Origin: Metabacillus bambusae
Lineage (GTDB): Bacteria > Bacillota > Bacilli > Bacillales > Bacillaceae
Direction: 5' to 3'
Assembly (NCBI RefSeq): GCF_017497975.1
Contig: NZ_JAGDEL010000019.1
Coordinates: 1-64,000 of the forward strand
DNA: 64,000 nt
Below the pieces are notes generated by a model. The model was not told the DNA's origin. It did no database searches and worked only from the letters and a program-made list of their open reading frames with translations. The translations under genes and the position numbers were made by a program. Within the stretch, counting starts at the first letter, position 1, and every line of letters begins with the position of its first letter. Shown here piece after piece: positions 49,159 to 58,349 of this stretch.

Positions 49159-50178
49159 TTAATACTCTCGAGTTGGTAATAACTCTTCAGCTTGATCCAT
49201 TGTATACATACTTTCTTCAACAGCTACACGTTTTGAAATCTCTTCACCAGCTATATGTGCTTCAATTAAATCGACCATTTGCGGACCAAATAATGGGTTA
49301 CATTCAACTGTTACGTTCATTTTTCCTGCTGCCATTGCTTCGAACGCACCTTTTACTGCGTCAACACCGATGATTTTAATATCTTCACCTGGCTTTAATC
49401 CGTACTCTTCAATTGCTTGAATCGCACCAATTGCCATGTCATCATTATGAGCGTATAAAACATCAATGTTGTCTCCATCTGATTTTAAGAACGCTTCCAT
49501 TACTTCTTTTCCTTTTGCACGTGTAAAGTCACCTGTTTGAGATTTGATGATTTTATGATTAGGGTGATCTTTGATTACTTCTTCAAACCCTTCTTTACGG
49601 TCAATAGCTGGTGCTGAACCTACTGTACCTTGAAGTTCAACGATATTAACATCGCCTTCTTCATCCTTTGTTTCTTCCACTAACCAATTCGCAGCTTTTC
49701 TACCTTCTTCAACAAAGTCTGAACCTAAAAACGTTACCCAAAGTGAGTCATCTTCAATATCAACAGAACGGTCTGCAAGAAATACTGGAATCCCTGCATC
49801 CTTTGCTTCCTGTAACACCGTTTCAAACCCTGTTTCAACAACAGGTGAGAAGACAATTGCATCTACTTTTTGGGCGATAAACGAACGAATGGCCTTAATT
49901 TGATTTTCTTGCTTTTGTTGAGCATCTGAAAATTTCAATTCATGACCTGCAGCTTTAATAGCTTCTTGCATTGACTTCGTGTTTGCCGTTCTCCATTCAC
50001 TTTCAGCACCGACTTGTGAAAACCCTATTACTAACTTATTACTAGACTCAGAATCTCCTGAACTAGTACCAGATCCTGTTTGCCCCCCTGTACCAGATGA
50101 GCTACATGCAGCCAATAAAAGCATGAGCGACATCATTAGGAAGAGCACTGTTTTTCTCTTGAATAATTTTTTCATCAT
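49159..50178 (-). CDS. Second sugar-binding lipoprotein, near-identical paralogue of the CUT2 importer protein
   Basis: 339 residues; lipobox LLLAAC, then a mature part that differs from the 14830-15846 protein at only a few positions. Start ATG 50178 with AGGGGAG 6 bp upstream. No permease or ATPase gene accompanies it. Instead it is divergent from a degenerate chemoreceptor-like gene and a YesM/YesN pair. In Geobacillus AraPST and Clostridium XylFII-LytS systems such orphan binding proteins serve as sugar sensors for the kinase; I infer the same here. It could also simply boost transport. Its promoter carries the conserved block. Confidence 0.9.
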   Translation of the reverse strand: MMKKLFKRKTVLFLMMSLMLLLAACSSSGTGGQTGSGTSSGDSESSNKLVIGFSQVGAESEWRTANTKSMQEAIKAAGHELKFSDAQQKQENQIKAIRSFIAQKVDAIVFSPVVETGFETVLQEAKDAGIPVFLADRSVDIEDDSLWVTFLGSDFVEEGRKAANWLVEETKDEEGDVNIVELQGTVGSAPAIDRKEGFEEVIKDHPNHKIIKSQTGDFTRAKGKEVMEAFLKSDGDNIDVLYAHNDDMAIGAIQAIEEYGLKPGEDIKIIGVDAVKGAFEAMAAGKMNVTVECNPLFGPQMVDLIEAHIAGEEISKRVAVEESMYTMDQAEELLPTREY

Positions 50179-50248
50179 TTGATTCTCCCCTTACCTTTTT
50201 CAATTCAATAATATTTTTCAGCATTATTCTTTGAATTAGATCACTCTA

Positions 50249-50306
50249 ATTATAAAGCGTTTACATTCCGAAGATGAATGGAATAACTTTCGAAAATGTT
50301 GTAAAT
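50249..50306 (-). promoter_or_regulatory. Promoter with cre-like site and conserved upstream block, copy 2
   Basis: TATAAT (50249-50254), overlapping cre-like TGTAAACGCTTTA (50253-50265) and block with core TTTTCGAAAGTTATTCCATT (50277-50306), 70 bp before the binding-protein start. Also lies between this gene and the divergent receptor gene, so the block may serve both. Confidence 0.65.
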
Positions 50307-50429
50307 TCATTTTGTTTATAGAGTACTTTTCAATTTAAAAACTATAAAATTTTTCAAAAAAGTGTAAAATATTTTTATCTACTTTTAACTCTTACTATAG
50401 TAAAATAAGTCAAGGAAGGGGGATTTGAA

Positions 50430-52130
50430 TTGAAAGCGCATTCAATGTTATCTAATCTATCTTTACGAAAAAGATTAATCCTTGGTTTCATGGTCATTTT
50501 ATTATGGCTTGCAACAATAAACTGCGTACAAATCTATCTTTTCCTCGGATATGTTAGTCAATATAATGCAATGATGGAAACAATCACATTGACGAATTCA
50601 ATTAATGGTTCACTTAAGCAAAAGCTAGATGAGGAAATTAGGGATATTGCATATGGAAAAGTACTTTTTGAAAATGGTACTCAATATGATCATCTAAACA
50701 ATATGTATCAAAACTTAGATAAAATTGAACGCGATGATAAAAATGGCCAATTTACTAAGGAAATTTCAGAAGTTCGCCAAACATTAACGACTACGACTGA
50801 ATATATTGACAAGCTTGGAGAGCAAATCCAAGAAAATGTTCCTGCAGATTCACGAACGATCACCTATGAATATATTACAATTCTTACAGACCTCATCGAT
50901 GAAAAGGTTCAGTCACTCTTACAAAAAACCCTTTTGGTAAAAGGGGAATCACAGAATATCATTTCCACTAACTTAACAAGAGACATAACGATTTATATTT
51001 GTGCATTTATTGCCGTTATCATAATTTCATTATTATTTGCCATATATATATCAGGAAGTTTTGTAAAACCTATTCGTAGTTTAGGACAAAAAACAAATGA
51101 AATTGCAGAAGGAAACTTAACGATAGGAGCAATAGCAAATCCGTCTAAGAATGAAATAGGAGAATTATGTCGTTCTTATAATCGAATGTTTCATAATTTA
51201 AAGGATATTATCTTAAGCGTGAGAAATACAAATGATTTAGTCGTTTTAACTTCAAAGGATATTCACCAAAGTATTCTTGAAAACCGACTTGCTGGGGAAG
51301 AAGTTGCTGAAGCAACACAAACAATTTCAATCAATCTTCATTCACAAGATAAACTGATTCAAAAATCAGTAACTACATTTGAACATTTACTTTTTAAATA
51401 TAATGAAGTACTAGGAAAATCAAATAAAATAAACCTTCAATCAAATGAAACCTTACATATTACAAATGAAATAAGTCATGAACTTGTCACCTTCCATCAG
51501 CAACTTGAGCAAGTAAGCCAAACTATCTATCAAGTAAACAGAGATACAGAAGAACTTCAGAGATTGTCAGGGGAAATGAATGAATATTTACGATTAATTA
51601 AGCTTGTTGGACGAGAGTCTAGTTTATTGTACCTCACTCTAATAAATGAAATTCCTAAAAGTTCAATAAATGAAAAAATAGAAAACGCTTTAACTCGTAT
51701 AAAAGATGTTTCTGATGAAACAAACAAGGTTTCACAAGACTCCGATTACAAAGTAAACCATATCTTGAGCCTAACATCTTCAATCAGAAAACAAAACTCT
51801 GAAACTCTAGAAAACATTCAAGTTTGCAGATTAAAAACTGAGCAAGTGAAGAGTCAATTCCAAACGATTCGTTCAATTAGAAATAGACAGCAAGTTGAAA
51901 TTGAAAGCATAAAGCAAGACATGCAGGAGGCATTTGATCAAATGCTTTCTATTCGCCAAATGATCTCAGACATTGAGCAGAGCTCGCAAATTACGAATGC
52001 AGAAGTTGCTGGAATTGCAGCCATGGGTGAAGAACAATTAACTACTCTTGAGGAAGTTTCTGATGCATCTTATAAACTTGTAGAACGAATTCAAGAAATG
52101 AAAGATAACATAAGACAGTTTAAAATATAA
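50430..52130 (+). CDS. Chemoreceptor-like HAMP protein with degenerate signalling domain
   Basis: 566 residues from TTG 50430 (GGGGG 7 bp upstream; ATG 50445 is an alternative). Membrane helix about 20-40, mainly helical extracellular domain about 41-185, second helix about 187-207, HAMP about 208-262 (FVKPIRSLGQKTNEIAEGN), then a long coiled coil. The place where chemoreceptors carry the highly conserved CheA/CheW-binding tip reads RLIKLVGRESSLLYLTLI, without the usual EAARAGE motif, so coupling to chemotaxis is doubtful. No kinase domain. Followed by a YesM/YesN pair and divergent from a sugar-binding lipoprotein; I infer a sensing partner. A perfect cre site overlaps its start. Confidence 0.8.
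   Translation: MKAHSMLSNLSLRKRLILGFMVILLWLATINCVQIYLFLGYVSQYNAMMETITLTNSINGSLKQKLDEEIRDIAYGKVLFENGTQYDHLNNMYQNLDKIERDDKNGQFTKEISEVRQTLTTTTEYIDKLGEQIQENVPADSRTITYEYITILTDLIDEKVQSLLQKTLLVKGESQNIISTNLTRDITIYICAFIAVIIISLLFAIYISGSFVKPIRSLGQKTNEIAEGNLTIGAIANPSKNEIGELCRSYNRMFHNLKDIILSVRNTNDLVVLTSKDIHQSILENRLAGEEVAEATQTISINLHSQDKLIQKSVTTFEHLLFKYNEVLGKSNKINLQSNETLHITNEISHELVTFHQQLEQVSQTIYQVNRDTEELQRLSGEMNEYLRLIKLVGRESSLLYLTLINEIPKSSINEKIENALTRIKDVSDETNKVSQDSDYKVNHILSLTSSIRKQNSETLENIQVCRLKTEQVKSQFQTIRSIRNRQQVEIESIKQDMQEAFDQMLSIRQMISDIEQSSQITNAEVAGIAAMGEEQLTTLEEVSDASYKLVERIQEMKDNIRQFKI
50431..50444 (+). promoter_or_regulatory. Perfect cre site at the start of the receptor-like gene
   Basis: TGAAAGCGCATTCA with flanking T and A matches the full 16-base cre consensus and covers the first codons of the gene. 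In this position CcpA would act as a roadblock, so glucose should shut off the sensor gene. Confidence 0.7.
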
Positions 52131-52348
52131 GGCTCTTTTCTAAGAGATTAAAAAAAACGAAAACTATTTAAGGTTGATTGGAACGGATTGCGAGACTCCT
52201 GCTTAGAGTAGCGGGACAGGTGAGACTTATGCAGGCATTTACGCCGAGGAGGCTCACCGCCCGCCCCGCGGAAAGCGAGCATCTCTCGCTGCAATCAACC
52301 ACACCGTACTACTTGGTAAATAGCAACAAAGTTTGCGAAAAAAAAGCT
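52131..52348 (+). repeat. MITE-like dispersed repeat, copy C
   Basis: A 218-bp copy starting GGCTCTTTTC and ending AAAGCT, flanked by the exact 8-bp duplication AAATATAA (52123-52130 and 52349-52356). The left duplication contains the stop codon of the receptor-like gene, so the element was inserted directly behind it. It separates that gene from the kinase gene by 298 bp. The core has a few changes (cttagagtagcgggac). Confidence 0.88.
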
Positions 52349-52428
52349 AAATATAATTTCAAATACTTATAGTTTTATTCAATTGATAACATATCTACTT
52401 ATTTTACTACTGACAGGTTGGTTAGCTT

Positions 52429-54171
52429 ATGAAATTCAAAAAATGGGTTGTTTCAAGTTTACGTACAAAACTTCTTATGATGTTCCTTTTTTTAACGGTA
52501 ATACCTCTCATCCTTGTTGGGGTGATATCCTATATGAAATCTTATAATATTGTTGCCGAAAAATCATATTCATTAGCTCAAATCCAAGTAGCACAATTAC
52601 GCAGTGAATTTGATGATGTACTGCAAGATATTAAAAGATTTACTGAAGTTGGGAAAAAGGATAGTACTGTTCAATTTTTAATTGACAAACATAATACGGC
52701 TGAGGAATCGAAAAGTATTTTAGGAATGATAAAGCTTTACAGAGAAAGTTATCAATATAGTGATAGCATCATGAATATTAAAATTATTGGTCTTGATGGA
52801 AAAGCTGTTAGTGAAGATCGTGGGGTACATCAATTAGATGGACAGGAGCTCACTAAACCTCCCTATGTGAAACTACTAGATCAGCCAACTAAAACACTAA
52901 TAGAACCAATCTATAAAAACAGTAATCCAGCACTTTCTATGACAAGTACAATTATTTCGGATAATTCCAAAGAAGTAATTGGTTTTATAAATATAGTTAT
53001 TAAAGCTTCGGTTTTTAAGAATATTCTTAACGAAGCTTCATTAAAAACCTCTAGTACAATTCAAATTGAATCTGAATCGGGTAATATTTTATTTTCACAT
53101 CCACAATTTGCAAAGGCTTCACCTAACTTAGATAGAAAACGAATAGAAGAAAACCACTCTGGCTATTTTACGAAAGGTGCAACATTTTTCGTCTTTGAAA
53201 CATCTGAATTGACTGGTTGGAAATTCATTAGATATACACCATTATCAGATATTACAAAAGAAGCAAATGAAATAAGAAGTCTAATTGTATTAACTGTAGG
53301 CTCAGTTTTAATTTTCACCATTGGATTATATTTCTTTATCACTTCAAGATTAATTCTTCCACTTCGTATATTAAAAGAGAAAATGAAACAAGTTTCACAA
53401 GGGGATCTAGATGTGCAGCTCGTTAATAAAGGTACTGATGAGATTGCAGACCTAGGTGAAAATTTTAATAGTATGATTATGAAAATCAAGGCTCTACTAA
53501 CCAAAAGTGTTAATGAACAAAAACAATTAAAAATTGCAGAATTACGTACTATGCAAGCCCAAATCAATCCACACTTTCTATATAACTCACTTGAAACAAT
53601 TATTTGGATGGCAGAAGCAAAAAAAAGTCAACAAGTAATTGAGATTACAAAGGCATTATCACACTTTTTTAGAATTTCTTTAAGCAAAGGAAAAGATTTA
53701 ATTCTTTTAGAAGATGAGATTGATCATATCCGAAATTACCTAATCATTCAGAAAATGAGATATCAAGATATTTTAGATGTCACTTTTCACTTAAATGAGG
53801 ATATTTTACAATATGAAATTATTAAATTAACACTTCAGCCAATCGTTGAAAATGCTATTTATCACGGCATAAAAAATAAACGTGGTAAAGGATTTGTCAG
53901 AATTAAAGGTGATTTTACTCCAGAAGGATATATTTCTATTGATGTGATAGATAACGGGATTGGCATTAAAGAAGACAAGTTAAAAGATATTCGATTTCAA
54001 TTATCCCAAGGTGTCCCATTTGAAAAGGATCAAGGAGGCTTTGGTATGGTAAATGTTCATAATCGGATTCTTTTACATTATGGGGAGCCTTTTGGTTTAA
54101 CAATCAATAGCTGGTATGGTTCTGGCACGCGTGTAAGTATAATCATTCCAGCAGAGAGGGGATATAAATGA
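52429..54171 (+). CDS. YesM-type sensor histidine kinase (second pair)
   Basis: 580 residues: membrane helix about 14-36, extracellular Cache-type sensor about 40-280, second helix about 285-305, HAMP about 306-360, His_kinase with phospho-acceptor in AQINPHFLYNSLETI, and ATPase with VENAIYHG and VIDNGIGI. ATG 52429 has only a weak site (AGGTTGG). Overlaps the regulator gene by 4 bp. With the sugar-binding lipoprotein and the receptor-like protein it probably forms an extracellular sugar sensor like AraS of Geobacillus. Confidence 0.92.
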   Translation: MKFKKWVVSSLRTKLLMMFLFLTVIPLILVGVISYMKSYNIVAEKSYSLAQIQVAQLRSEFDDVLQDIKRFTEVGKKDSTVQFLIDKHNTAEESKSILGMIKLYRESYQYSDSIMNIKIIGLDGKAVSEDRGVHQLDGQELTKPPYVKLLDQPTKTLIEPIYKNSNPALSMTSTIISDNSKEVIGFINIVIKASVFKNILNEASLKTSSTIQIESESGNILFSHPQFAKASPNLDRKRIEENHSGYFTKGATFFVFETSELTGWKFIRYTPLSDITKEANEIRSLIVLTVGSVLIFTIGLYFFITSRLILPLRILKEKMKQVSQGDLDVQLVNKGTDEIADLGENFNSMIMKIKALLTKSVNEQKQLKIAELRTMQAQINPHFLYNSLETIIWMAEAKKSQQVIEITKALSHFFRISLSKGKDLILLEDEIDHIRNYLIIQKMRYQDILDVTFHLNEDILQYEIIKLTLQPIVENAIYHGIKNKRGKGFVRIKGDFTPEGYISIDVIDNGIGIKEDKLKDIRFQLSQGVPFEKDQGGFGMVNVHNRILLHYGEPFGLTINSWYGSGTRVSIIIPAERGYK

Positions 54172-55721
54172 AAAAAGTATTCTTAGTAGATGATGAAATG
54201 GCTATCCGTGAAGGGGTTGGGAAAAGCATTGATTGGAATCGCGAAGGGTTTATTTTTTGTGGTGATGCTTCAGATGGCGAAATTGCTCTTCCTTTAATTG
54301 AAAAACACCAACCTGATATTGTCATTACGGATATTAAAATGCCTTTTATGGACGGTTTGGAACTCAGTCGTATTCTACGCGAAAAAATGCCCTCAATAAA
54401 AATAATTATACTTAGTGGACATGATGAATTTGAATATGCAAGAGAAGCAATGCGCATCCAAGTTACTGAATATTGCCTAAAGCCTGTTAGTTCACAGGAT
54501 TTACTTACTATATTAAAAAAAGTTTCTGCAAAAATTGATGAGGAAGAAATGAACAACAAAAGATTAAGTGACTTAGAAAATCAAGTATTGCAAAATAAAT
54601 CTGCTACTAGAGATAAATTTTTATATGACCTCTGTGAAGGGTTGTATACTTTTTCAGAGGCAGTAAAAGAAGCTTCAAAGTTAACTATTAATCTTATCTC
54701 AAGTTATTATTATATCGTCATCATAGAATGTACAATTGATTCGGATTCCATTAACTGGATAGAAGCTGAATATAATTGTTTGCGATTTAGTAGAAAATTG
54801 AAAGAATCGATTTTTATTATGATGGGAGAATCAAAACAGACTCTTGAACGGGAGTCCGAGATAATAAGACAGCGCTTGCTGTCACATGAAGAACTACAAC
54901 CTGAGAACCCATTGATCTTTGGAATCGGAAGAGTAGAAAGCCGTATTCAAGGTATTACCTTATCTTTCGCTGAAGCCGATGAAGAGAAAAGCTATTCAAC
55001 TATTATTCATAAGTACAGTTCGAAGGAAACTGAAATAGACATAGAGTCCAAAAAGGAATTGCAACATTTTAACCGACGAGATTTAATTGACTTTCTAAAA
55101 TTTGGACTATTAAGCGATATTTCTAGCTTTTCTCGTTCTTATTCAGCTTATCTAGAAAAAGGAAATGTTCGATCTCCTTTTACAACGTATTATTTTTTAA
55201 TGGATTTTACTATTACGATTTCACATTTTTTGAAGGAAATAGAAATGGATAATCTTGAAGTTATGCAGGAAATTAATCAATTAGAAATGAAAGCAAGCTG
55301 GATTAGGAATTATAATGAGGTTCTAACCTATATTGAAGAAATGCTACACATCGTTACTTCAACTAGAGATCGCTTAACTACAAAATACTCTTCATCAGTT
55401 CAAATGGCGTTAGGTTATATTAACGAAAATTTTACTGACTCTCAGTTATCTCTGCAAACTGTTGCAGACGCAGTGAATGTAAGCCCCTCCTATTTAAGTC
55501 ATATGTTTAGTCAGGAAACAGGTAAAACATTAATCGAATATTTAACGAACACCAGAATTGATATGGCCAAAGATCTTTTGAAGACAACAAATAATAAAAC
55601 ATATGAAATTGCCCATCAAGTTGGGTATATTGATTCGCATTATTTTTGCAGAACTTTCAAAAAAGTAACTGGATTGACAACAAAACAATTTAAAAATCAA
55701 AAGCAAGTTTTTTCAGTTTAA
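54168..55721 (+). CDS. YesN-type response regulator with AraC domain (second pair)
   Basis: 517 residues: receiver domain (VFLVDDEMAIREG; phospho-Asp in DIVITDIKMPF; Lys in YCLKPVS), middle region, C-terminal AraC domain (ALGYINENFTDSQLSLQTVADAV, first part ALGYINENF; HQVGYIDSHYFCRTFKKVTG). Translationally coupled to the kinase gene (ATGA). By analogy with AraT it is the best candidate to bind the conserved block found before three promoters in the window, including that of the divergent binding protein. Confidence 0.92.
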   Translation: MKKVFLVDDEMAIREGVGKSIDWNREGFIFCGDASDGEIALPLIEKHQPDIVITDIKMPFMDGLELSRILREKMPSIKIIILSGHDEFEYAREAMRIQVTEYCLKPVSSQDLLTILKKVSAKIDEEEMNNKRLSDLENQVLQNKSATRDKFLYDLCEGLYTFSEAVKEASKLTINLISSYYYIVIIECTIDSDSINWIEAEYNCLRFSRKLKESIFIMMGESKQTLERESEIIRQRLLSHEELQPENPLIFGIGRVESRIQGITLSFAEADEEKSYSTIIHKYSSKETEIDIESKKELQHFNRRDLIDFLKFGLLSDISSFSRSYSAYLEKGNVRSPFTTYYFLMDFTITISHFLKEIEMDNLEVMQEINQLEMKASWIRNYNEVLTYIEEMLHIVTSTRDRLTTKYSSSVQMALGYINENFTDSQLSLQTVADAVNVSPSYLSHMFSQETGKTLIEYLTNTRIDMAKDLLKTTNNKTYEIAHQVGYIDSHYFCRTFKKVTGLTTKQFKNQKQVFSV

Positions 55722-55728
55722 TTGACAA

Positions 55729-55777
55729 ATATAACTAGTAAGGAGCTGCTAAATAGTAAGCTTCTTACTAGTTATAT
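55729..55777 (+). terminator. Terminator between the regulator and the GH36 gene
   Basis: ATATAACTAGTAAG pairs perfectly with CTTACTAGTTATAT (14 bp) around a 21-base loop; symmetrical, so it can serve the convergent GH36 gene too. Confidence 0.8.
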
Positions 55778-55819
55778 ATGCTTGAGTAGTAGATCGTTGT
55801 TTTTTAATGTTAAGCTGGC

Positions 55820-58048
55820 TTATTTATCCTTCCCTACTAAATGGAATACAACTGATTGATAATCTCCTCCACGTTTTGCAAATGGGGCGTTTACTCCATT
55901 AAATTCAGTAGGTAATTGCAAACCATGGTAATGTAATTCATCACCAAAGTATGTTCCTATTCCATTCACTTCATAAAGCATATTTTCATCAAGCCCTTTA
56001 AGTTTAAGCACTTGTTGTTTCTTTGGATTTACTGTGGCAAGCACTTTATACCACCCAACCAATGCCTCATTCTTATCTTTTGATACGATCATCCATGCTG
56101 TTTCATTTCCATCAAAAGGACTTTGAAGGCGATAAAAATCTCCATCTCTGACTAATTTACGCTGATTTTTATAAAATTGAACTTGAGTCTTAATCAACTC
56201 TCGTTCTTCTTCGCTTAATTCTAGTGGGTTCAATTCATACCCAAATGTCCCAAAGTATGCTGTATTCGCTCTTGTTTCAATAGGTGTTTTTCTTAATGTT
56301 TGGTGGTTTGGAACAGCCGATACATGTGAGCCCATACTATAAATTGGATAAACAAGTGAGGTTCCATACTGAATTTTTAAGCGCTCAACCGCATCCGTAT
56401 CATCACTAGTCCAAGCTTGTGGAGCATAATAAAACATACCTGAATCGAATCTGCCTCCACCACCGGCACAAGATTCAAATAACACGTTCGGAAATTCATT
56501 CGTAAGTCTCTCATATAAATCATACACACCTAAAATATAACGGTGGTAAAATTCACCTTGTTGATCAAGTTTTAGTGCTGCTGAATAAGCATCCGTAATA
56601 TTTCGATTCATATCCCATTTAATATAAGAAAGCTTTGTTTTCTGAATGATTCCCGCCACTTTTTCATAAATATAATCCACTACTTCACGTCTTGAAAAGT
56701 CCAACACTAATTGATTTCGGCCAAATACTAAGTGCTCTCCTTGTCTTCCTACAATCCAATCTGGATGTTCCTTATATAACTGACTAATTGGATTAATCAT
56801 TTCAGGCTCAAACCATAAGCCGAATTTTATGTCTATTTGCTTTAATTTTTCTACCAAAGATTCTAAGCCATTTGGAAGCTTTTCTTCATCTTCAAACCAA
56901 TCTCCAAGTGAGGTTGTATCATCGTTCCTTTTCCCAAACCAACCATCATCTAGAACAAACAACTCAATTCCTAGTTCCTTTGCACTTTCTGCAATATTTA
57001 CAAGCTTTTCTTCGTCAAAATCAAAGTAAGTCGCTTCCCAATTGTTAATTAAGATTGGTCTTTCTTCAATTTTCCATGGGTCACGGATTAAGTGCTGGCG
57101 ATATAGATTGTGATAGGCTTGACTCATTCCATTTAATCCTTCATTTGAATAAACGATTACAACTTCTGGAGTTTGAAAGCTTTCTTGGTTATTAAGCTGC
57201 CAATTAAATTGATGTGGATGAATCCCCATCATGACTCTTGATGTATCATAATGATCAACCTGTACTTGTGCTAGGAAATTACTGCTGTAAACAAAATTAA
57301 ATCCATACACTTCATTGTCATGCTCTGTTGTTTCTTTTCTTTTCAAAGCAATGAATGGGTTATCATGGTGTGAGCTTGCACCTCTTATGCTGGAGATAGA
57401 AGAAATCCCTTGTACAAGCTGTCGTTCTTTAATATGCCGTTCCCTTGACCATGTCCCAGACAGATGAACCATCGTATAATCTGCATCAGGTAAATCGATT
57501 GAGGTACTCATAATCTTTTTCAGAGAAAGAGAGTGATCTCCATTATTTATGAACTTTACATTACGTGTAATAACTGGATACTCGTGAAAAATAGTATAAG
57601 ATAGCTGAAGGCTGGCTCCAATCAATTGATCTTCAAGTGTAATAATAAGAGTTGTTGCTTCTTCTTCATTTGCATATGTAGCGGGAAGTCCCATTAATTT
57701 TGGCTTTCCTTTTATCACTTCATACCCTTGATATGCAAATAAATTACCAATTCTCCCCTCGCTTGTTTCAACCTCGATTGCTGCTTCACGGAAATCTCCC
57801 TTTCCTGGTACCGGGAACTCTTGTCGTGTTGTTTCTAAAGAGAAGGCTGGATCTTCTTGATAAAAGTGACAGCTAGCTGCTGTCGGAATATCATTTACTT
57901 GAAAATGCGAAAAATCATCGCGATGACGAATTGCTTTACCAAAATAAAGCTGACCTAGACTCCCATTCTTTAAAACTTGAAAAATATAACTAATTTGGCC
58001 GTTTGTTAAGTGAAATTGATTATTTTGCTCATTTATATGAATAGACAA
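55820..58048 (-). CDS. GH36 alpha-galactosidase
   Basis: About 742 residues, no signal peptide, family GH36 of the Bacillus AgaN/RafA kind. Nucleophile Asp in YIKWDMNRN, acid/base Asp in AWTSDDTDAVERL, and the conserved SCAGGGGRFDSG. TTG 58048 is chosen because AAGGAG lies 9 bp before it and the product then begins MSIHINEQ; the TTG at 58057 directly abuts that site. It removes alpha-1,6-galactose from raffinose-type sugars or galactomannan pieces inside the cell. The MITE-like copy D ends 22 bp before the start, so any promoter lies in or beyond the repeat. Confidence 0.95.
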   Translation of the reverse strand: MSIHINEQNNQFHLTNGQISYIFQVLKNGSLGQLYFGKAIRHRDDFSHFQVNDIPTAASCHFYQEDPAFSLETTRQEFPVPGKGDFREAAIEVETSEGRIGNLFAYQGYEVIKGKPKLMGLPATYANEEEATTLIITLEDQLIGASLQLSYTIFHEYPVITRNVKFINNGDHSLSLKKIMSTSIDLPDADYTMVHLSGTWSRERHIKERQLVQGISSISSIRGASSHHDNPFIALKRKETTEHDNEVYGFNFVYSSNFLAQVQVDHYDTSRVMMGIHPHQFNWQLNNQESFQTPEVVIVYSNEGLNGMSQAYHNLYRQHLIRDPWKIEERPILINNWEATYFDFDEEKLVNIAESAKELGIELFVLDDGWFGKRNDDTTSLGDWFEDEEKLPNGLESLVEKLKQIDIKFGLWFEPEMINPISQLYKEHPDWIVGRQGEHLVFGRNQLVLDFSRREVVDYIYEKVAGIIQKTKLSYIKWDMNRNITDAYSAALKLDQQGEFYHRYILGVYDLYERLTNEFPNVLFESCAGGGGRFDSGMFYYAPQAWTSDDTDAVERLKIQYGTSLVYPIYSMGSHVSAVPNHQTLRKTPIETRANTAYFGTFGYELNPLELSEEERELIKTQVQFYKNQRKLVRDGDFYRLQSPFDGNETAWMIVSKDKNEALVGWYKVLATVNPKKQQVLKLKGLDENMLYEVNGIGTYFGDELHYHGLQLPTEFNGVNAPFAKRGGDYQSVVFHLVGKDK

Positions 58049-58070
58049 TGCTTTCAACTCCTTATTTTTA

Positions 58071-58288
58071 GGCTCTTTTCTATGAGTTTGTTCTTTTAAA
58101 ACAAAAACTGTTTAGGTTGATTGGAACGGATTGCGAGACTCCTGCGGGTGCAGCGGGACAGGTGAGACTCATGCAGGCGTTTACGCCGAGGAGGCTCACC
58201 GCCCGCCCCGCGGAAAGCGAGCAACTCTCGCTGCAATCAACCATGCCGCACTACTTGGTAAATAGCAACAAAGTTTGGCGAGTCAGCC
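58071..58288 (+). repeat. MITE-like dispersed repeat, copy D
   Basis: A 218-bp copy from GGCTCTTTTC to GTCAGCC with the intact GC-rich core. No target duplication is recognisable. It lies between the GH2 and GH36 genes, 22 bp from the GH36 start. Confidence 0.83.
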
Positions 58289-58308
58289 CAATTCTAATTA
58301 AAAAGCCA

Positions 58309-58334
58309 AAGAGCTTGAAAGAATCCAAGCTCTT
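58309..58334 (-). terminator. Terminator after the GH2 gene
   Basis: AAGAGCTTG pairs with CAAGCTCTT around an 8-base loop and is followed on the minus strand by TGGCTTTTT, 15 bp after the stop codon. Confidence 0.8.
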
Positions 58335-58349
58335 GTTTATTTTGTATGA

